In this document: positions 1 to 11,465 of the stretch, piece by piece
How positions within the stretch are numbered: position 1 is the first letter of the stretch
Layout of the letters: the number at the start of each line of letters is the position of its first letter
From: Cotesia glomerata
Lineage: Eukaryota > Arthropoda > Insecta > Hymenoptera > Braconidae
Length of the DNA stretch: 64,000 nt
Assembly: GCF_020080835.1 (NCBI RefSeq)
Contig: NC_058164.1
Coordinates: 19,276,688-19,340,687 of the forward strand
Reading direction: 5' to 3'
The notes under the pieces: model-generated
Told to the model about the DNA's origin: nothing
The model's database searches: none
Seen by the model: only the letters and a program-made list of their open reading frames with translations
Translations under genes and position numbers: made by a program

Positions 1-2047
1 GCCTTAATCTTGTTTTTGGTATGCGATATTGATTTCTTCTACAGGAATTCACTTTTGGCTTACTTGGAGTATCTCTTAACTTGATGAAAATGAATTCCAC
101 CAAACTAGATTTCATGCTAACATCATTTCTCTTTTCTTTACCGTTTTTTTGTTCATTGGTCCAACTTCCACGTGTTTCTTTTTGTTTAGTATTTTTGTCA
201 TCAAAATTCTTTAAAGGTGTTTTGATGTTTTGTACAGAATCATCGTCGCTATCTGGAACTTCTTCTGCATCCAAAATATTTTTTTTATCATTAACAATCT
301 TCTTACTGGTGTTACGTGAATTATTTTCAGTTTGCGAAGGACGTAATAAAATATTCCATGCTGATTTATTATTATCTTCACGATTATGGATTAATTTAAT
401 TTTTTTTGATGCAGAGCTGCTATTTTTCTTATCATCATTTACTGGAATATCATCAGCACAATCTTTACGTTTCTTTTTGGCTGAAGTCTCAACCAGATTT
501 TCACGTAATTTTGCTGTGGAATCATCTGTTTTTTCATTCATTTTACCATTAACTGTTAAGTTTTTATTTATCGTCGACTCTTGAATTCGATCATTATCAT
601 TATTCATTAGATTTTTCTTACTTTGTGTACGTAAATCGTTGGCTTTATTTTTAGGAACAGACTTTTGGACTTGTGCTAACTCAACCATTTCATCATTATC
701 AGAAAAAATAATTTCTTCTTTAATCGAAGCTTGAATTTGATTTTCACCTTGAATTTCGTCATTAACTTTATCATTTTTCTTCTTACTATCTAGTTCGGTA
801 TTTTTTATTTTTCGTGAAGATAATTCTAATAAATTTGTATGTTCTTCAGTTTTTTTTTGAATTTTTTTACTGGCACCAATGTTATCTTCCGATTTCCGTT
901 TTTGTGATTTACCAACTGGATTTTCAGTTACTGAAGAATCTAGTGGAACAGTTTCAGGAATGATTCTTTGACTTTTTAAAATATTCGGTGAAGTATCCAC
1001 GCCCTGAGAGTCTTCTGCAATAATCGGAGATTTAGTCTGATCCTCTGCTGACATCTTTGTTGATTTCAATAATTTTTTATATTTAAATCTGGGATTGCAA
1101 AACTTTTCAATTGAACAATAAAAAATAGCCAATGCTATTTCTGTTGATGGAATCGCTCGTAATTTATAGAGCGTCAACTCCATGGAAATTTTCTGAAAAT
1201 TTTCTAATGACCATGACTGAGTTTTAATGTCATCTGGTGGCAAAACAATGATGACATTATCCTTAACACAATCTTTTATTTTACATGTTTTATTAAACTC
1301 GAGAGATCGCCCACCGGCCAATCTGATCATAGTCGAATACAAGTCACACTGTTTTTTTTCAAAATGATAAAAAACAAGACCATCAAAAATCTTCTTGCGC
1401 AATGAATTAGGTGACAGAGATGCTTGTTTGTCATCTAAAAATGAATTATCCAGCGGCGGCATGTATTTAGTAGGATCAGGGACAGTTGATTTTTGTTCCT
1501 GAGCTTTCAATACATCATTCCAATAATTAATATTGACAATCGGAATCCCTGATGCTAATGCGCAAGCAACTTTTTCTGTAATACCTGTTTTAGTTGTTGT
1601 CAAATGCGTACAACTGTCACTCCATGAGTTCAACATTTTCCCGCCAATTATGTCAAATATTTTTTGCAGATTGTTTTTATCATTTTCATGAACACGTGAA
1701 ATCAATACGTGATATTTTATCTTTGGTTTAAAAATTAATGAAAAAATATGATTGCGTAAACCAAAACGTATTCTATCATCATTTTTTATTTCATAGCCTT
1801 CATTGGTAATTTTAAGCGGTTTGCCGTCCTCATTATTTTTTAATAAATAAGTACCATATTTTGAATTTGAATCTTTAATAATAACTTTTTCAATGCCATT
1901 TATGGTAGATACTTCCAACCTAGCATGATTACGACTTATTGAAGCATCATTTGACAATACAATATCTGTACTGCTACGTCCGAATATTATGGTATCACCG
2001 GTTTTTAATTCTTTTATATTTTCACTGCTATCAATTAATAACCACAT
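1..2047 (-). CDS. nbn: nibrin (NBS1) homologue, 3' end outside window
   Basis: Nibrin is the regulatory subunit of the MRE11-RAD50-NBS1 complex, which senses DNA double-strand breaks and recruits ATM in the nucleus. The reading frame opens with ATG at 2047 and stays open for 682 codons to the left edge, with no intron. An N-terminal FHA domain shows the core motifs G23-R24, S38-R39-N-H41 and G65-T66. A first BRCT domain follows at about 110-185 and a second at about 210-310. The remainder is a long Lys/Ser/Asp-rich disordered tail with acidic patches such as VPDSDDDS. FHA plus tandem BRCT at the N terminus is diagnostic of nibrin. Human nibrin has 754 residues, so only the C-terminal MRE11- and ATM-binding end should be missing. 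The next gene upstream is divergent and 3.8 kb away. Confidence 0.9.
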   Translation of the reverse strand, partial: MWLLIDSSENIKELKTGDTIIFGRSSTDIVLSNDASISRNHARLEVSTINGIEKVIIKDSNSKYGTYLLKNNEDGKPLKITNEGYEIKNDDRIRFGLRNHIFSLIFKPKIKYHVLISRVHENDKNNLQKIFDIIGGKMLNSWSDSCTHLTTTKTGITEKVACALASGIPIVNINYWNDVLKAQEQKSTVPDPTKYMPPLDNSFLDDKQASLSPNSLRKKIFDGLVFYHFEKKQCDLYSTMIRLAGGRSLEFNKTCKIKDCVKDNVIIVLPPDDIKTQSWSLENFQKISMELTLYKLRAIPSTEIALAIFYCSIEKFCNPRFKYKKLLKSTKMSAEDQTKSPIIAEDSQGVDTSPNILKSQRIIPETVPLDSSVTENPVGKSQKRKSEDNIGASKKIQKKTEEHTNLLELSSRKIKNTELDSKKKNDKVNDEIQGENQIQASIKEEIIFSDNDEMVELAQVQKSVPKNKANDLRTQSKKNLMNNDNDRIQESTINKNLTVNGKMNEKTDDSTAKLRENLVETSAKKKRKDCADDIPVNDDKKNSSSASKKIKLIHNREDNNKSAWNILLRPSQTENNSRNTSKKIVNDKKNILDAEEVPDSDDDSVQNIKTPLKNFDDKNTKQKETRGSWTNEQKNGKEKRNDVSMKSSLVEFIFIKLRDTPSKPKVNSCRRNQYRIPKTRLR

Positions 2048-2544
2048 TTTTTCAATTATTTACTCACAATAATAAACTAAAATATTTTCTTTTTTATGCA
2101 ATCAGTATGTTTTGTGCAATCAGTTTCCAATCAGTAAGTTTTGATGTTTTTTTTTTGCTTTTTACATGTTTACATCTTGCATGTTTAACACACATGAACT
2201 ATTTGAAGGTTATACAAAAATAACAAATAAACTCATGAACTCATGGGTGGATAAATAAATACGTGCGCATGTGCCAACTTGAAACTTGTCAATAAGAATA
2301 TTTTCTTAATTATCGACTTTTTTTTTGACAGATATATCTGTTATATGTTATAACATCAAATTTTATTCTAAAATTCTGAAAGAATCTAAATTTTTATTTT
2401 TTTGAACATATAGTTTATCCTTTTATTGTGCATTCAAAAAGTTTGTTTTTAAAATAGTAATATGAAAACCACAATATTTAAGTCAAAACCGTATACAATT
2501 TTAATAACTTTTGACAAAAACCATAAAAATTTTATGACAATGAA
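2048..2544. other. AT-rich spacer upstream of nibrin
   Basis: This stretch should hold the nibrin promoter and 5' UTR. I see no open frame of note and no recognisable core promoter motif. It is AT-rich with homopolymer runs. Confidence 0.4.
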
Positions 2545-3109
2545 TTAAGGGGGAACACCACTGTGACGGTCGAAAAAAAAGGTGATTTTCGGGAATTTTT
2601 TTGACAAAAAATTTTTGATAAAAAAAAATCGAAAATTTTTCAAAATTTATGAAAAATATATTAAAAAATTCTTGAAAAATTTTCGATTTTTTTTTGCAAG
2701 TTTACGAAGTCACTTATACAGATTCAAGAAAAAAATGAAGAAAAAATTGAATATATTTTTCATAAATTTTGAAAAATTTTCGATTTTTTTTTTTTGCAAG
2801 TTTACGAAGTCATTAATACAGATTCAAGAAAAAAATGAAGAAAAAATTTGTTTTTCATTTCGATAAAATTTTCGAAAAAATTTTTTCCAAGTCAGTAGAT
2901 TAAAAAAAAAACCAAAAAAATTTAGAAATTTTTTTTTGTCGGTGGTTTTCTTAAGATTACTCGAAAAAAAATTTACAAACTCAGATCCGAAAACTACACA
3001 CTCAGAACTACAATTTGCTTTTTTTTTATTTGCTGTACGATCATTTTTCTAGAAGTTACAGCCTGTTGAAAATCCCCTAAAAATTTGGATTTTTTTCTTG
3101 CTCCCTTAA
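2545..3109. mobile_element. TTAA-flanked non-autonomous element (piggyBac-like MITE)
   Basis: Both ends are TTAA followed by G/C-rich short inverted termini: TTAAGGGGGAACACC at 2545 and, read inward on the other strand, TTAAGGGAGCAAG from 3109. TTAA target duplications are the hallmark of piggyBac-type transposition. The body of about 565 bp is low-complexity A/T sequence with no coding capacity and includes an internal 100-bp tandem duplication. The termini are short and imperfect, so the class assignment is inference. Confidence 0.5.
2640..2895. repeat. 100-bp tandem duplication
   Basis: The block starting GCAAGTTTACGAAGTCA at 2696 recurs at 2796, a period of exactly 100 bp, with near-identical following sequence (CAGATTCAAGAAAAAAATG). 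A more degenerate copy appears to precede it. It lies inside the TTAA-flanked element. Confidence 0.7.
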
Positions 3110-3429
3110 TTTTTGTGAGAAGTGTATTTATTTAATAGTACCAAATATACTATTTAGTAAGCAATTTTTTGTAAAACGCTCGCTGATTACTCAACTTTGA
3201 TAGATTTCTTTTCTTCTTTCTTCAATGAATTACTTTTGCAGATTTTTTAAACATTGTTTAAGTTAAATGCGGCTTTCATGTTATCTAAATTAGAAAAGAA
3301 TATTTTTATGAATAGTTTTCAAAATAAAGCTTGATACATGATCATTAAAAGTGTCTTGTACAGTAAATTTCTAAAAAATAACGTTAATTTCTATAGGTAT
3401 ATGCATACATCAATTAAAAAAAAAAAATT

Positions 3430-4370
3430 AAGAAGTCAAAAAAAATAAAGAAGTTGATGTCATTGTAGAACTTGAAAGAATTGGCGGCGTATCTAAATAA
3501 GAACAGGATTTTTTGTTACATTAAAATCTAATTAACTGCTAAAATTTTATCCATTTGTAAGATGAGATGACATTTTTATAGTTAATAGTTCTGATCTGAA
3601 ATTCATTTGCATTAATGTGATCTGTTATTTAAATTAAAATTAATTCTTTAATATTTATCATTCCATTATTGATAAATTACCCATAATTTAAAGAAAAAAG
3701 TGATAGAAAAGTCGATTTTCCAACTCCTTGAGCTCCTAAGATTCCAACATGTCTAGATGCATCTAGAAAATCTTGTTGATAAACCTTTCAGGACATGGGC
3801 TATGAGATTTTTTTCTCACGCTACAACATTTAAGATAATGAATGTCGCTGCAGTGCAAGTGAGACACTGAAAAACACCCAAGTCCTGACGAGTAAATTAT
3901 TCTTCTAATACATTTTCATAAAGTTGCATGTTTTGATCCATTAATTTCGTACTACTTGTCATATCTTGGCGTAATGTCATTAGCAATCCAGCTTAATGTC
4001 ATTAGAAATCGAGCAAAAAAAAATAAATAATTTAACGTAGATCATTCGGTTTACTTAATGAAGCCAATATTTATTCATAGTTGGCTCCATTATGTTGACT
4101 TGAAGATACAACTCTACTCTCGCCTTCTTAGGTTTTGAATATAAAAATTGGACCATCAGCATTTTGCAATAACTGGCCACTCGAATGTTGAGATTAGGAA
4201 GTTGATGATTTAACAGTTTTTATTTTTGCACATATTTTTGACCAATTTTTCCAGCTCGACCACCTGAATCTCGACGTTTTTTGGTGGATCTAGGACTGTT
4301 GCGATGGTTTCCGAGATCTCCTATTAGTGCTCCTTTAATTGCGACGATTTCCAATCTTTAGATTAATTTT
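3430..4370 (-). pseudogene. decayed SMG9-like (nonsense-mediated decay factor) pseudogene
   Basis: Minus-strand reading, in several frames, recovers patches that line up in order with SMG9, the SMG1-kinase partner in nonsense-mediated mRNA decay. In order: a basic patch RDSGGRAGKIGQK (about 4235-4275), NADGPIFIFK (about 4140-4180), KLMDQNMQLYENVLE (about 3905-3950), a P-loop patch DFLDASRHVGILGAQGVG then KSTFLSLFSLNYG (about 3680-3775), and LDTPPILSSS (about 3465-3500). Stops and frame changes interrupt them. Roughly 100 bp separate two segments that are adjacent in the living protein, which may be an intron relic and so argues against simple retroposition. The assignment rests on motif order recalled from the family, not on an alignment. 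Confidence 0.65.
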
Positions 4371-5826
4371 TTCATTAGTTGATAAAATTACTACATATAA
4401 AAAATATAATATTATACTTACCAATAAAATCTTTTGTAATCCTGCCTTACATAAATCTACTACTTAATTCCTTCATCAAAAAAAAAAATCAGCACAAGCA
4501 TGCTTCAAAGTCCTCCAAGCTGATAACTCATCCTGCAAACATCCATTATAAATTTGATGCTTGAAATAAATTAATAATTAGTTCGTGAATTTTTTTTTTT
4601 AATTAATTGTAATTTTCTTCATAAGAAACTTATTAGCAATTTTTCGAATCTATGTTATGAAATCGAAAAAAACATCACAAAAAAAAACGACGAACTGCAA
4701 ATTATAAAAAATTTTTGATCGAATACAGTCGAATATTATTTACTTAATTAAAGATATTCTTCTAAGAAGGCTCTAGCAAATTTTTTCTTAAATCAATCAT
4801 TAAAAAAGAAAATCTTGACACCAAATAAGTTCAAATGTAGATTTAACCTCAAAAAAATAAAATAAATATAAATAAAATTTAAACCGAAAGTTCTACAATG
4901 AGCTGCAAGGTTACAGTCCGTACTATACGGCGGTTTTGTTTAGTATATACTCATGTGAACGATGGCTCGTCAAGTGTGATTCTTATGAAGCGGCTCTTAT
5001 GATATGACGTCATCATAGTCTTATGGTGGCTATTCAAATGGTAATTAGTAATTTCAATTAATTACACATAAATAAAAGCTATTGTCGAATAAAATTGACT
5101 AATGTCAAAAGAACTAATCGGGAGCAATATTGGGTTAATAAAATATAAAAAAAAAATAATAATTTGCTGAGATATAGGGAAAACCATTTTTGTAATTTTG
5201 ATTGCAAATATTTAATTAAATAATTATCTAATCACTGGAGCAATTATGGATTCTGAAAGAGCATTTAAGGAGCAATTTTTTGATATTTACAATGATATAT
5301 TTTATTGAATTTCCACGCTAACTTAATTGCGGTCTAAAATTCTTAAAAATTAAAATTTTTTCCAACAATTTTAATTTCTTCAAAATATTTATTCTTGATA
5401 ATTCTCCGTTAATTTTTCCATAATCCAAAATTTTTTTTGCGATTAAATAATTTTATTGTTTATTTTATTTATTTATTTTTTTTTTCAAAAAATTTTTTTG
5501 TGATAACTTTTTTGAAAACCAAAAATAAATTTGTATTTCTTCTTTATTATATTTTCCTAATCAATTATTAGCTGAAGAAAACCCCAAGTTTTAACTCAAT
5601 TAATTTATAGATCAAAAAAATTATCAGTAAGAGGAAGAGAAAGAGAGAGAGAAAAGACGAAAGAGAGCGAGAATGCATATTCCAACATGGCCACCTGACG
5701 TCTAAACTCAATGATACAGGTGGCTATGAATATATTGTAAATAATACTAGTTCAATAAATATAATTTGAATTAATACAACTACAAATAATAAAAATTGAA
5801 TAAATAAAAATCACAGTAAATGAATT
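4371..5826. other. spacer and 5' region of the SH3BP5-like gene
   Basis: AT-rich. A palindromic CRE-like TGACGTCA lies at 5005-5012, and a purine tract follows (separate entry). The stretch around 4900-5050 is noticeably less AT-rich than its surroundings and could be part of a promoter or an upstream UTR exon. No coding exon is recognised. Confidence 0.35.
5630..5673 (+). promoter_or_regulatory. GAGA-rich purine tract
   Basis: About 45 bp of GAGAGA-type sequence begins about 200 bp upstream of the SH3BP5-like start codon. In insects such tracts bind GAGA factor (Trl) at promoters. The position suits a core promoter or 5' UTR; the binding itself is inference. Confidence 0.4.
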
Positions 5827-8800
5827 ATGAGTGAACATAATCCGACAGAAAGTGCCAACGACGATGACAAAGTTGATGATGCAGTAGATCCCCGAGTGCA
5901 AGTAATAAAAAAACCATTATTTTACGAATATTGGATAATGTCATTTATTTAAATTATTTTATTGATTACAATCTGTATGACAAAATTTTGAATATACTTG
6001 TATCGATTATAATAAATATTTTTTTATTTCAGATTGAACTTGAAAGATTAAATACTGCTACTGATAACATTAATAAACTCGAGGTTGATTTAGATGTAAG
6101 TATTTTTTAATTATTCAAACGACAGTATTGAATTAGTATTAGTTTTGTATTAAATTTATCTTTCAATTACTTGAGTTTTTATGATACTGAAATCAGTAAA
6201 CACTGACAACTTTTAGGATTCGTTTAACAAACATACAAAAATTTTTTTTTGTAATTTCACATTTCAATATTAAAAAAAAAGTGAAAGTAATTTTTTCAAA
6301 AACATTTTTTTATGATAATTTGTTTTTTTTTTTTTTCAAAACATTATGTATTTAAAAGAGCAGCCTAGATTACTTTTTATTCCTATTAAATATTAATGAT
6401 ACCGATAGTATGATATGTTTTGTGTTATTTTCTTAATAATGAAAGCCGGTATAAAAAATTATAACAAAAATTGTTGAACGTCTGTTAATTTCCGCATCAT
6501 AAATATTAACTTTAAAATTTTCTAAACTGATTATCCATTTTCATTTCATAAAAATATAATTTCTCTTTATGTTTACAGGAAGCAAGAGCAACATTTAGAG
6601 AATTATTATGTGAATCAACAATGACAATTGATACTTTAGCTAAAAAGCTTGGTACCTGTATTGAGAAATCACGACCTTACTATGACGCTCGATTTAAAGC
6701 TAAAGAAGTCAGTTTGAATAAATGATTTTTAATAGACAATTCATTATCTATTACAATTTGAATTTCAATTTGCACTGATTTTGAATTAATCATGAACAAA
6801 GCAACATTACTCTTTTACATATATTAATTTCTAATGATTAATTGGCATTCAATAATATTTAATTAATAAGCTTCAATAATTCATTGTTAGATTAAATAAT
6901 TATTAAATGATTTTATTTCTTTAGGCACTTCGAGATGCACAAAAAGCAGCTATCAGATTTGAAAGAGCTAATGGGCAGCATGCGGCTGCTAAAGAAATGG
7001 TTTATCTAGCAGAGGAAGGCCTTAGGATGGAAGGAAGATGTTTTGATCATGCTTGGCAGGTAAATAATCATAATCTCATTAACAATGGTTAATTAAAAAA
7101 CATTAATTACTATTTAATTTCATATTAATTATTTTTTTAGGAAATGTTAAATCACGCAACTGAAAGAGTTAATGAATCTGAACACGAACGAGCTATTTCC
7201 GAGTCTGAACATCGACATATGACTGCACTTTATCATAACGCGGAACACACAGTCCAACGACTACAATCAGATTTAAAAAGATCCATTACTAAATCAAGGT
7301 TAGTTAATTCAATAAAATCATAAATTTTTTAATATTATTTATTTTAAATGTTTTTTGAATGCTTGCATGTGGATTTGAAAATTATCAATTTTTTATTCTC
7401 TTTTTAAAATGAAAAACAAATATTGTGCGTTTTAGATTTGATGATTTATAATCAGTAACTTTTATATAATTTATTATAAAAATCAATGCTGTATTATTTT
7501 TTTATGTTTTGTAGAGTATATTTTATTTATTTCTTTGTTTTTTTTTTTCGTTTTTATATTCATCTTGACAGTTTGGGTGCACGACGCAGCTTGCTTCTCA
7601 TAAATAGTATCGCCTACCGACACAACTTGCTATTATTGTAAGTAGAATAGTAAGTTATATTAAAATATGACGGAAAAAGTATAATTTTCAGCCTATCATT
7701 TTCACCTTTTTTTAGTGTTATTTTTTTTTTTTTTTTTTTTTCACGTTGATATATTTTTACCGCATGTTTATATTCATTATATCCTCACTAAATTAAATTA
7801 GTACTACTTAATTTTTGAGTTATAATTTAAACAATGAATTTCAGTAGATTTTCCAATGAATAGTAAGATTAATCGATATTTTGACTACTTCATTTTTAAA
7901 TTTCTAGACCGTACTATGAAATGAAAGCCCAGTTTCATCAAGCATTAGAAAAACAAAAATTGCGTGTGAGTGAATTAGAACGATCAGTCGGAGAAGCAAA
8001 GATGACATATGCCGAAGCGTTACGTAATCTTGAAAAAATAAGCGATGAAATTCATCGAGTAAGTATTAAAGATTTATTATAATCCATCAAGTATCATTAA
8101 GATCTCTCATAACATTTTTTAAAGTTATAATTTGTATTGCATATTTATTCACAAATTCATTACAGTATTAATTAAAATTTTTTTTTAATTAACAGACAAG
8201 ACAATACGATAGTGGAGATCCGAAAGAAAATAATCTAAAAAATAATAATAAAAAAAATTCAGAATCTTCTACAGAATCAAGCATAACAGGATCTCCAGAT
8301 AGTACAGATTATACGAGCGATGAATATTTACGTCTTCCTGATAAAATAAGTCCAACATCTTCAATTTCTACTAAAGTAATAGTCATTTTAATTTAATTTT
8401 TATTTGATATCAAGTCATTTAAAATTAAAATAAAACATTTTCATTCAAGGTTCAAAACACGACAGAGTACTTAGGATTAAATAATGTAAATGTTTCATCA
8501 ACGGAACCAAGAAAATACATAAAACGTAAAAGGCCTCAAAGCATAGCATCATTATCAACAATAAAAAACACTCAATTACCACAAAAAACCAGTGTATCAA
8601 CTCCACGTTTATCAGAAGTTATAACAACGCTATCGCCATCAGCAGCAGCATCATCGTCATCTTCATCATCGTCTAATTTAGCACAAATTGGTTCCAATCA
8701 ATTAAAACGGTCAAAGTCATCATCAAATAAATTGAACCATGATATTAAAAATCCAAATCATCAGCAAAATAATAAAAATATTGATCATACAGAAAATAAT

Positions 8801-9732
8801 GAGAAATGGACAGAAATAAGCTTAAATAACTCACCGGATGATATTTATTATAATAATGAGATGTATTCAGATGAAGATGATCAAATTCCATACAAACCGT
8901 TACCTAGTGAATTAAGTCCAGAATCAATGATAGTTACTAGTGGTTCTAGTGACACTAAAGATGCTCGTAATAAAAAATGTTTAAGTCATCAACAATCATT
9001 ACCAGCAACGGTACAAAACAATGAAATGACTATTGGAGAGCATAAAAAATCAGAAATAACTCGAAGTCCGTCAACTAAATCTAGAGGAAAATTAGATAGC
9101 AGCTTAACTAATTGGATTACCAAAAATTCTGCTGTTTATGGAGAAAGTTCTTGCACGTCAGGTAAAATTTTAATTAAAATTTTAACCGTATTAAATATAA
9201 TTTTTTAATATTTCAAATTTTATTTTTAGGTAATTCCGCAAGGAGACAATCGTTGGATATGTTGTGGAATACTGGTACTGGTGAACGGATGAAAGAGTTA
9301 TTAAATCATGGAATGATGATGCTTAATATATCAAGCTTAACTGAAAGACGATCGAGTGAACCAAAATTAATTGATAATGATGATAAATTGGTACAAAAAC
9401 ATGATAGTAAGATTGCTGTCTTAAAAGGCAAAGTTCCTAGTCCATTGGAAAAAACTATGAATTATTTAAATCCCGATGAAGAAACATCGGATAGTGAAAG
9501 TTTAGCTAGGTAATTTTTTTTTTTATAATGATTCTTATTAAATTAAGATTAGTATTATTATAATTATCAGAGTAATTTCTTCATTTTTTTTTATTTTTTT
9601 AGTGTGGAAATGTTATCAGAAGATCAAATTTCGTCACTAATGATGGAACCTGATATAAATCAAGTATGTCAAGAAGTATTGGGTACGCCCTTAGTTGAAG
9701 TTTGTCCTCTCTTACAACAATTACAGCAATAA
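5827..9732 (+). CDS. SH3BP5 / parcas homologue (Rab11 guanine-nucleotide exchange factor)
   Basis: SH3BP5-family proteins (Drosophila parcas, worm REI-1) are coiled-coil GEFs for Rab11 on endomembranes. Vertebrate SH3BP5 also binds BTK and JNK. Coding exons, all with consistent phase: 5827-5901, 6033-6095, 6579-6707, 6925-7059, 7141-7298, 7908-8058, 8196-8375, 8450-9161, 9230-9509, 9603-9732; 670 residues. Residues 1-237 form the conserved helical domain, starting MSEHNPTES and including the paired signatures KSRPYYDARFKAKE and KSRPYYEMKAQF, then ALRNLEKISDEIH. The rest is Ser/Asn-rich and disordered, with a poly-Ser stretch and RRSSEPK. It ends LLQQLQQ. Acceptors are T-rich and donors GTAAGT-like. 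A 66-nt symmetric cassette exon may lie in the fifth intron. Confidence 0.92.
7572..7637 (+). other. candidate 66-nt cassette exon of the SH3BP5-like gene
   Basis: A perfect frame-preserving exon lies between the fifth and sixth coding exons. It has an acceptor TTGACAG, 22 codons with no stop, and a donor GTAAGTAG. Both sides are phase 2, matching the flanking exons. It would insert LGARRSLLLINSIAY and a further seven residues between KS and PYYEMK in the conserved domain. The surroundings are intron-like and much more AT-rich. Confidence 0.5.
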
Positions 9733-11090
9733 CAAGAGCAAACGAAGTATTTTACTATAAAAAACCGTATTCTATCATTCTATCAAAATTAAGTATAACG
9801 CGTTGATATTTTTATTGTTATTATTATTATTTACTTATGATTTGTATACTTAATTTTCATTGAATTTTCTTTATTATTTTAACATTTTTTCATATATAGT
9901 TGAAAACTATTTAAAGTTTATTTTTTTTATTTATCTTGCCAGAAAACTTCTGCCGGTCAGGGATTAACTTAATGAAACTTTTTTCTCTAAGGAAGCCAAC
10001 TATTTATCTACAGATTTGAAACCAAGCAATATTATTAAATTTTAAGTTATTTATTTATTTATTTGAACAAAAAAAAATATAATTGCTTTTAGAATTTAAA
10101 ATATTCTACCGTCATTATTACATATGTATATAGGATAGGAAAAGAATTATTCAAATAATTAACTTAATAATCGATAGAAAAAATAAATTCTAATTTAAAC
10201 AAACAAAAAATTGCAATGAACATTATTTTAATTAACAAAAAGTCGTTAAATTTGTGATTCGTAACTTAGAGTACCTTATAAACATACTATTAAAAAATAT
10301 TATTTATTATAAATTATGACGTTATTTTAAGTAATTTAAAATATAGAGAAAATGCTAATAATATTCAATTAATATTATAAATTATTATGAATAACTGATA
10401 AAAATTTGAATGTAGCATAATTTTAGAGAAGTAGAAAATCAGAAATAATAAATTATCACTATAGTTCAATTATATTTAAAAATAATTTATAATCATATTG
10501 AATATGTTAAATTGAAATAAGCGAATCGATATCGTTTATTAGTTCTATGAAAATCGTATTCAGTGCTCATTTAATGCACCTCATCATGAGTAATTGATAC
10601 TTGTATTATATTGTATGATATATGATTGTAATTAAATGTATATAAGCAGTATATTTATCAATTTATCGCAAAAAAAGTTTTTTTTCTTTCTTTTAAATAT
10701 TTTATTTATTTATCAAACGGGTGATCTTCTTGCAGCGTAATTTTAAGATAATTTTTTATTACAAAACAAAATGTCAATAATTTATTATTATTTTTCAATA
10801 TGCCAATTTACTTTGAGTTTTTATGAAAATAAATTTTATGCGTCATAAAATATAAGTCATTTTTTTTACATTTCGTATAAATATTTTGATTTAAGTAATA
10901 AATTGAGTTTTGAGCATTATTGTGAATTTTTTTTTAGTAATTCAAGAGTGTGAATGTATTTTAAAATCACATCATTTAGCTCCTAAATGCTGTAAGAATC
11001 GAGAAGAAAATAAGTTCTCAAGTCTTACAAATTTTGAATGGATAATTACCAAATTTAATAGATTATGATTAACATCAAGTGAATACTTAT
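9733..11090 (+). other. 3' UTR and AT-rich spacer after the SH3BP5-like gene
   Basis: Very AT-rich sequence with homopolymer runs. Several AATAAA-like signals occur in the first 500 bases and could end the transcript; I cannot choose one. No other gene is seen. Confidence 0.4.
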
Positions 11091-11094
11091 TTTT

Positions 11095-11465
11095 TTTTTA
11101 ATTGATGAGGAAGATCAGATACAGCGTGTAAGACTTATTTGCAGGATCTCTTTGTTTGCTTTCCAAAATTTGCTATACACCTGAAGTTATTTTGAGCGAC
11201 TGCATATCTTCATGACAACCTAAAAACGTTTTACTACCTTCAGAAGAAGATCTGTGAAATCTCACCTACCTTATTGCAGTACCAAATTCAAAGAAGTGGG
11301 TAATCTGTTGATTTATTGAAGTCATCAAGGATCCTACGTGTCTTGTCAATTCATGTGATATGATCATTTTAGCACCTAGTAGACATTTAACACCAATCCA
11401 ATTACCTACCATGAGAAGTTGGAATTGCTTTCTTAAATTAAGGTTGTCTTAAACTTCAGGCTACT
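11095..11465 (-). pseudogene. possible decayed coding sequence, family not recognised
   Basis: This patch is less AT-rich than its flanks. On the minus strand it gives a stop-free run containing KCLLGAKMIISHELTRHVGS and SLMTSINQQITHFFEF. After frame changes and stops it gives GCHEDMQSLKITSGV and QILESKQRDPANKSYT. The amino-acid composition looks protein-like, yet stops interrupt it and I see no splice structure that repairs it. I do not recognise the family. It could be a gene relic or a repeat fragment. Confidence 0.3.

Noticed and set aside
81..584. Open frame of 167 codons on the plus strand
   Set aside because: It is the reverse-strand shadow of the Lys/Ser/Asp-rich nibrin tail and is Phe/Leu/Ser-rich, as expected of such a shadow.
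2696..2900. CRISPR-like direct repeats
   Set aside because: Only two clear copies, contiguous without spacers, in eukaryotic AT-rich DNA; a simple tandem duplication.
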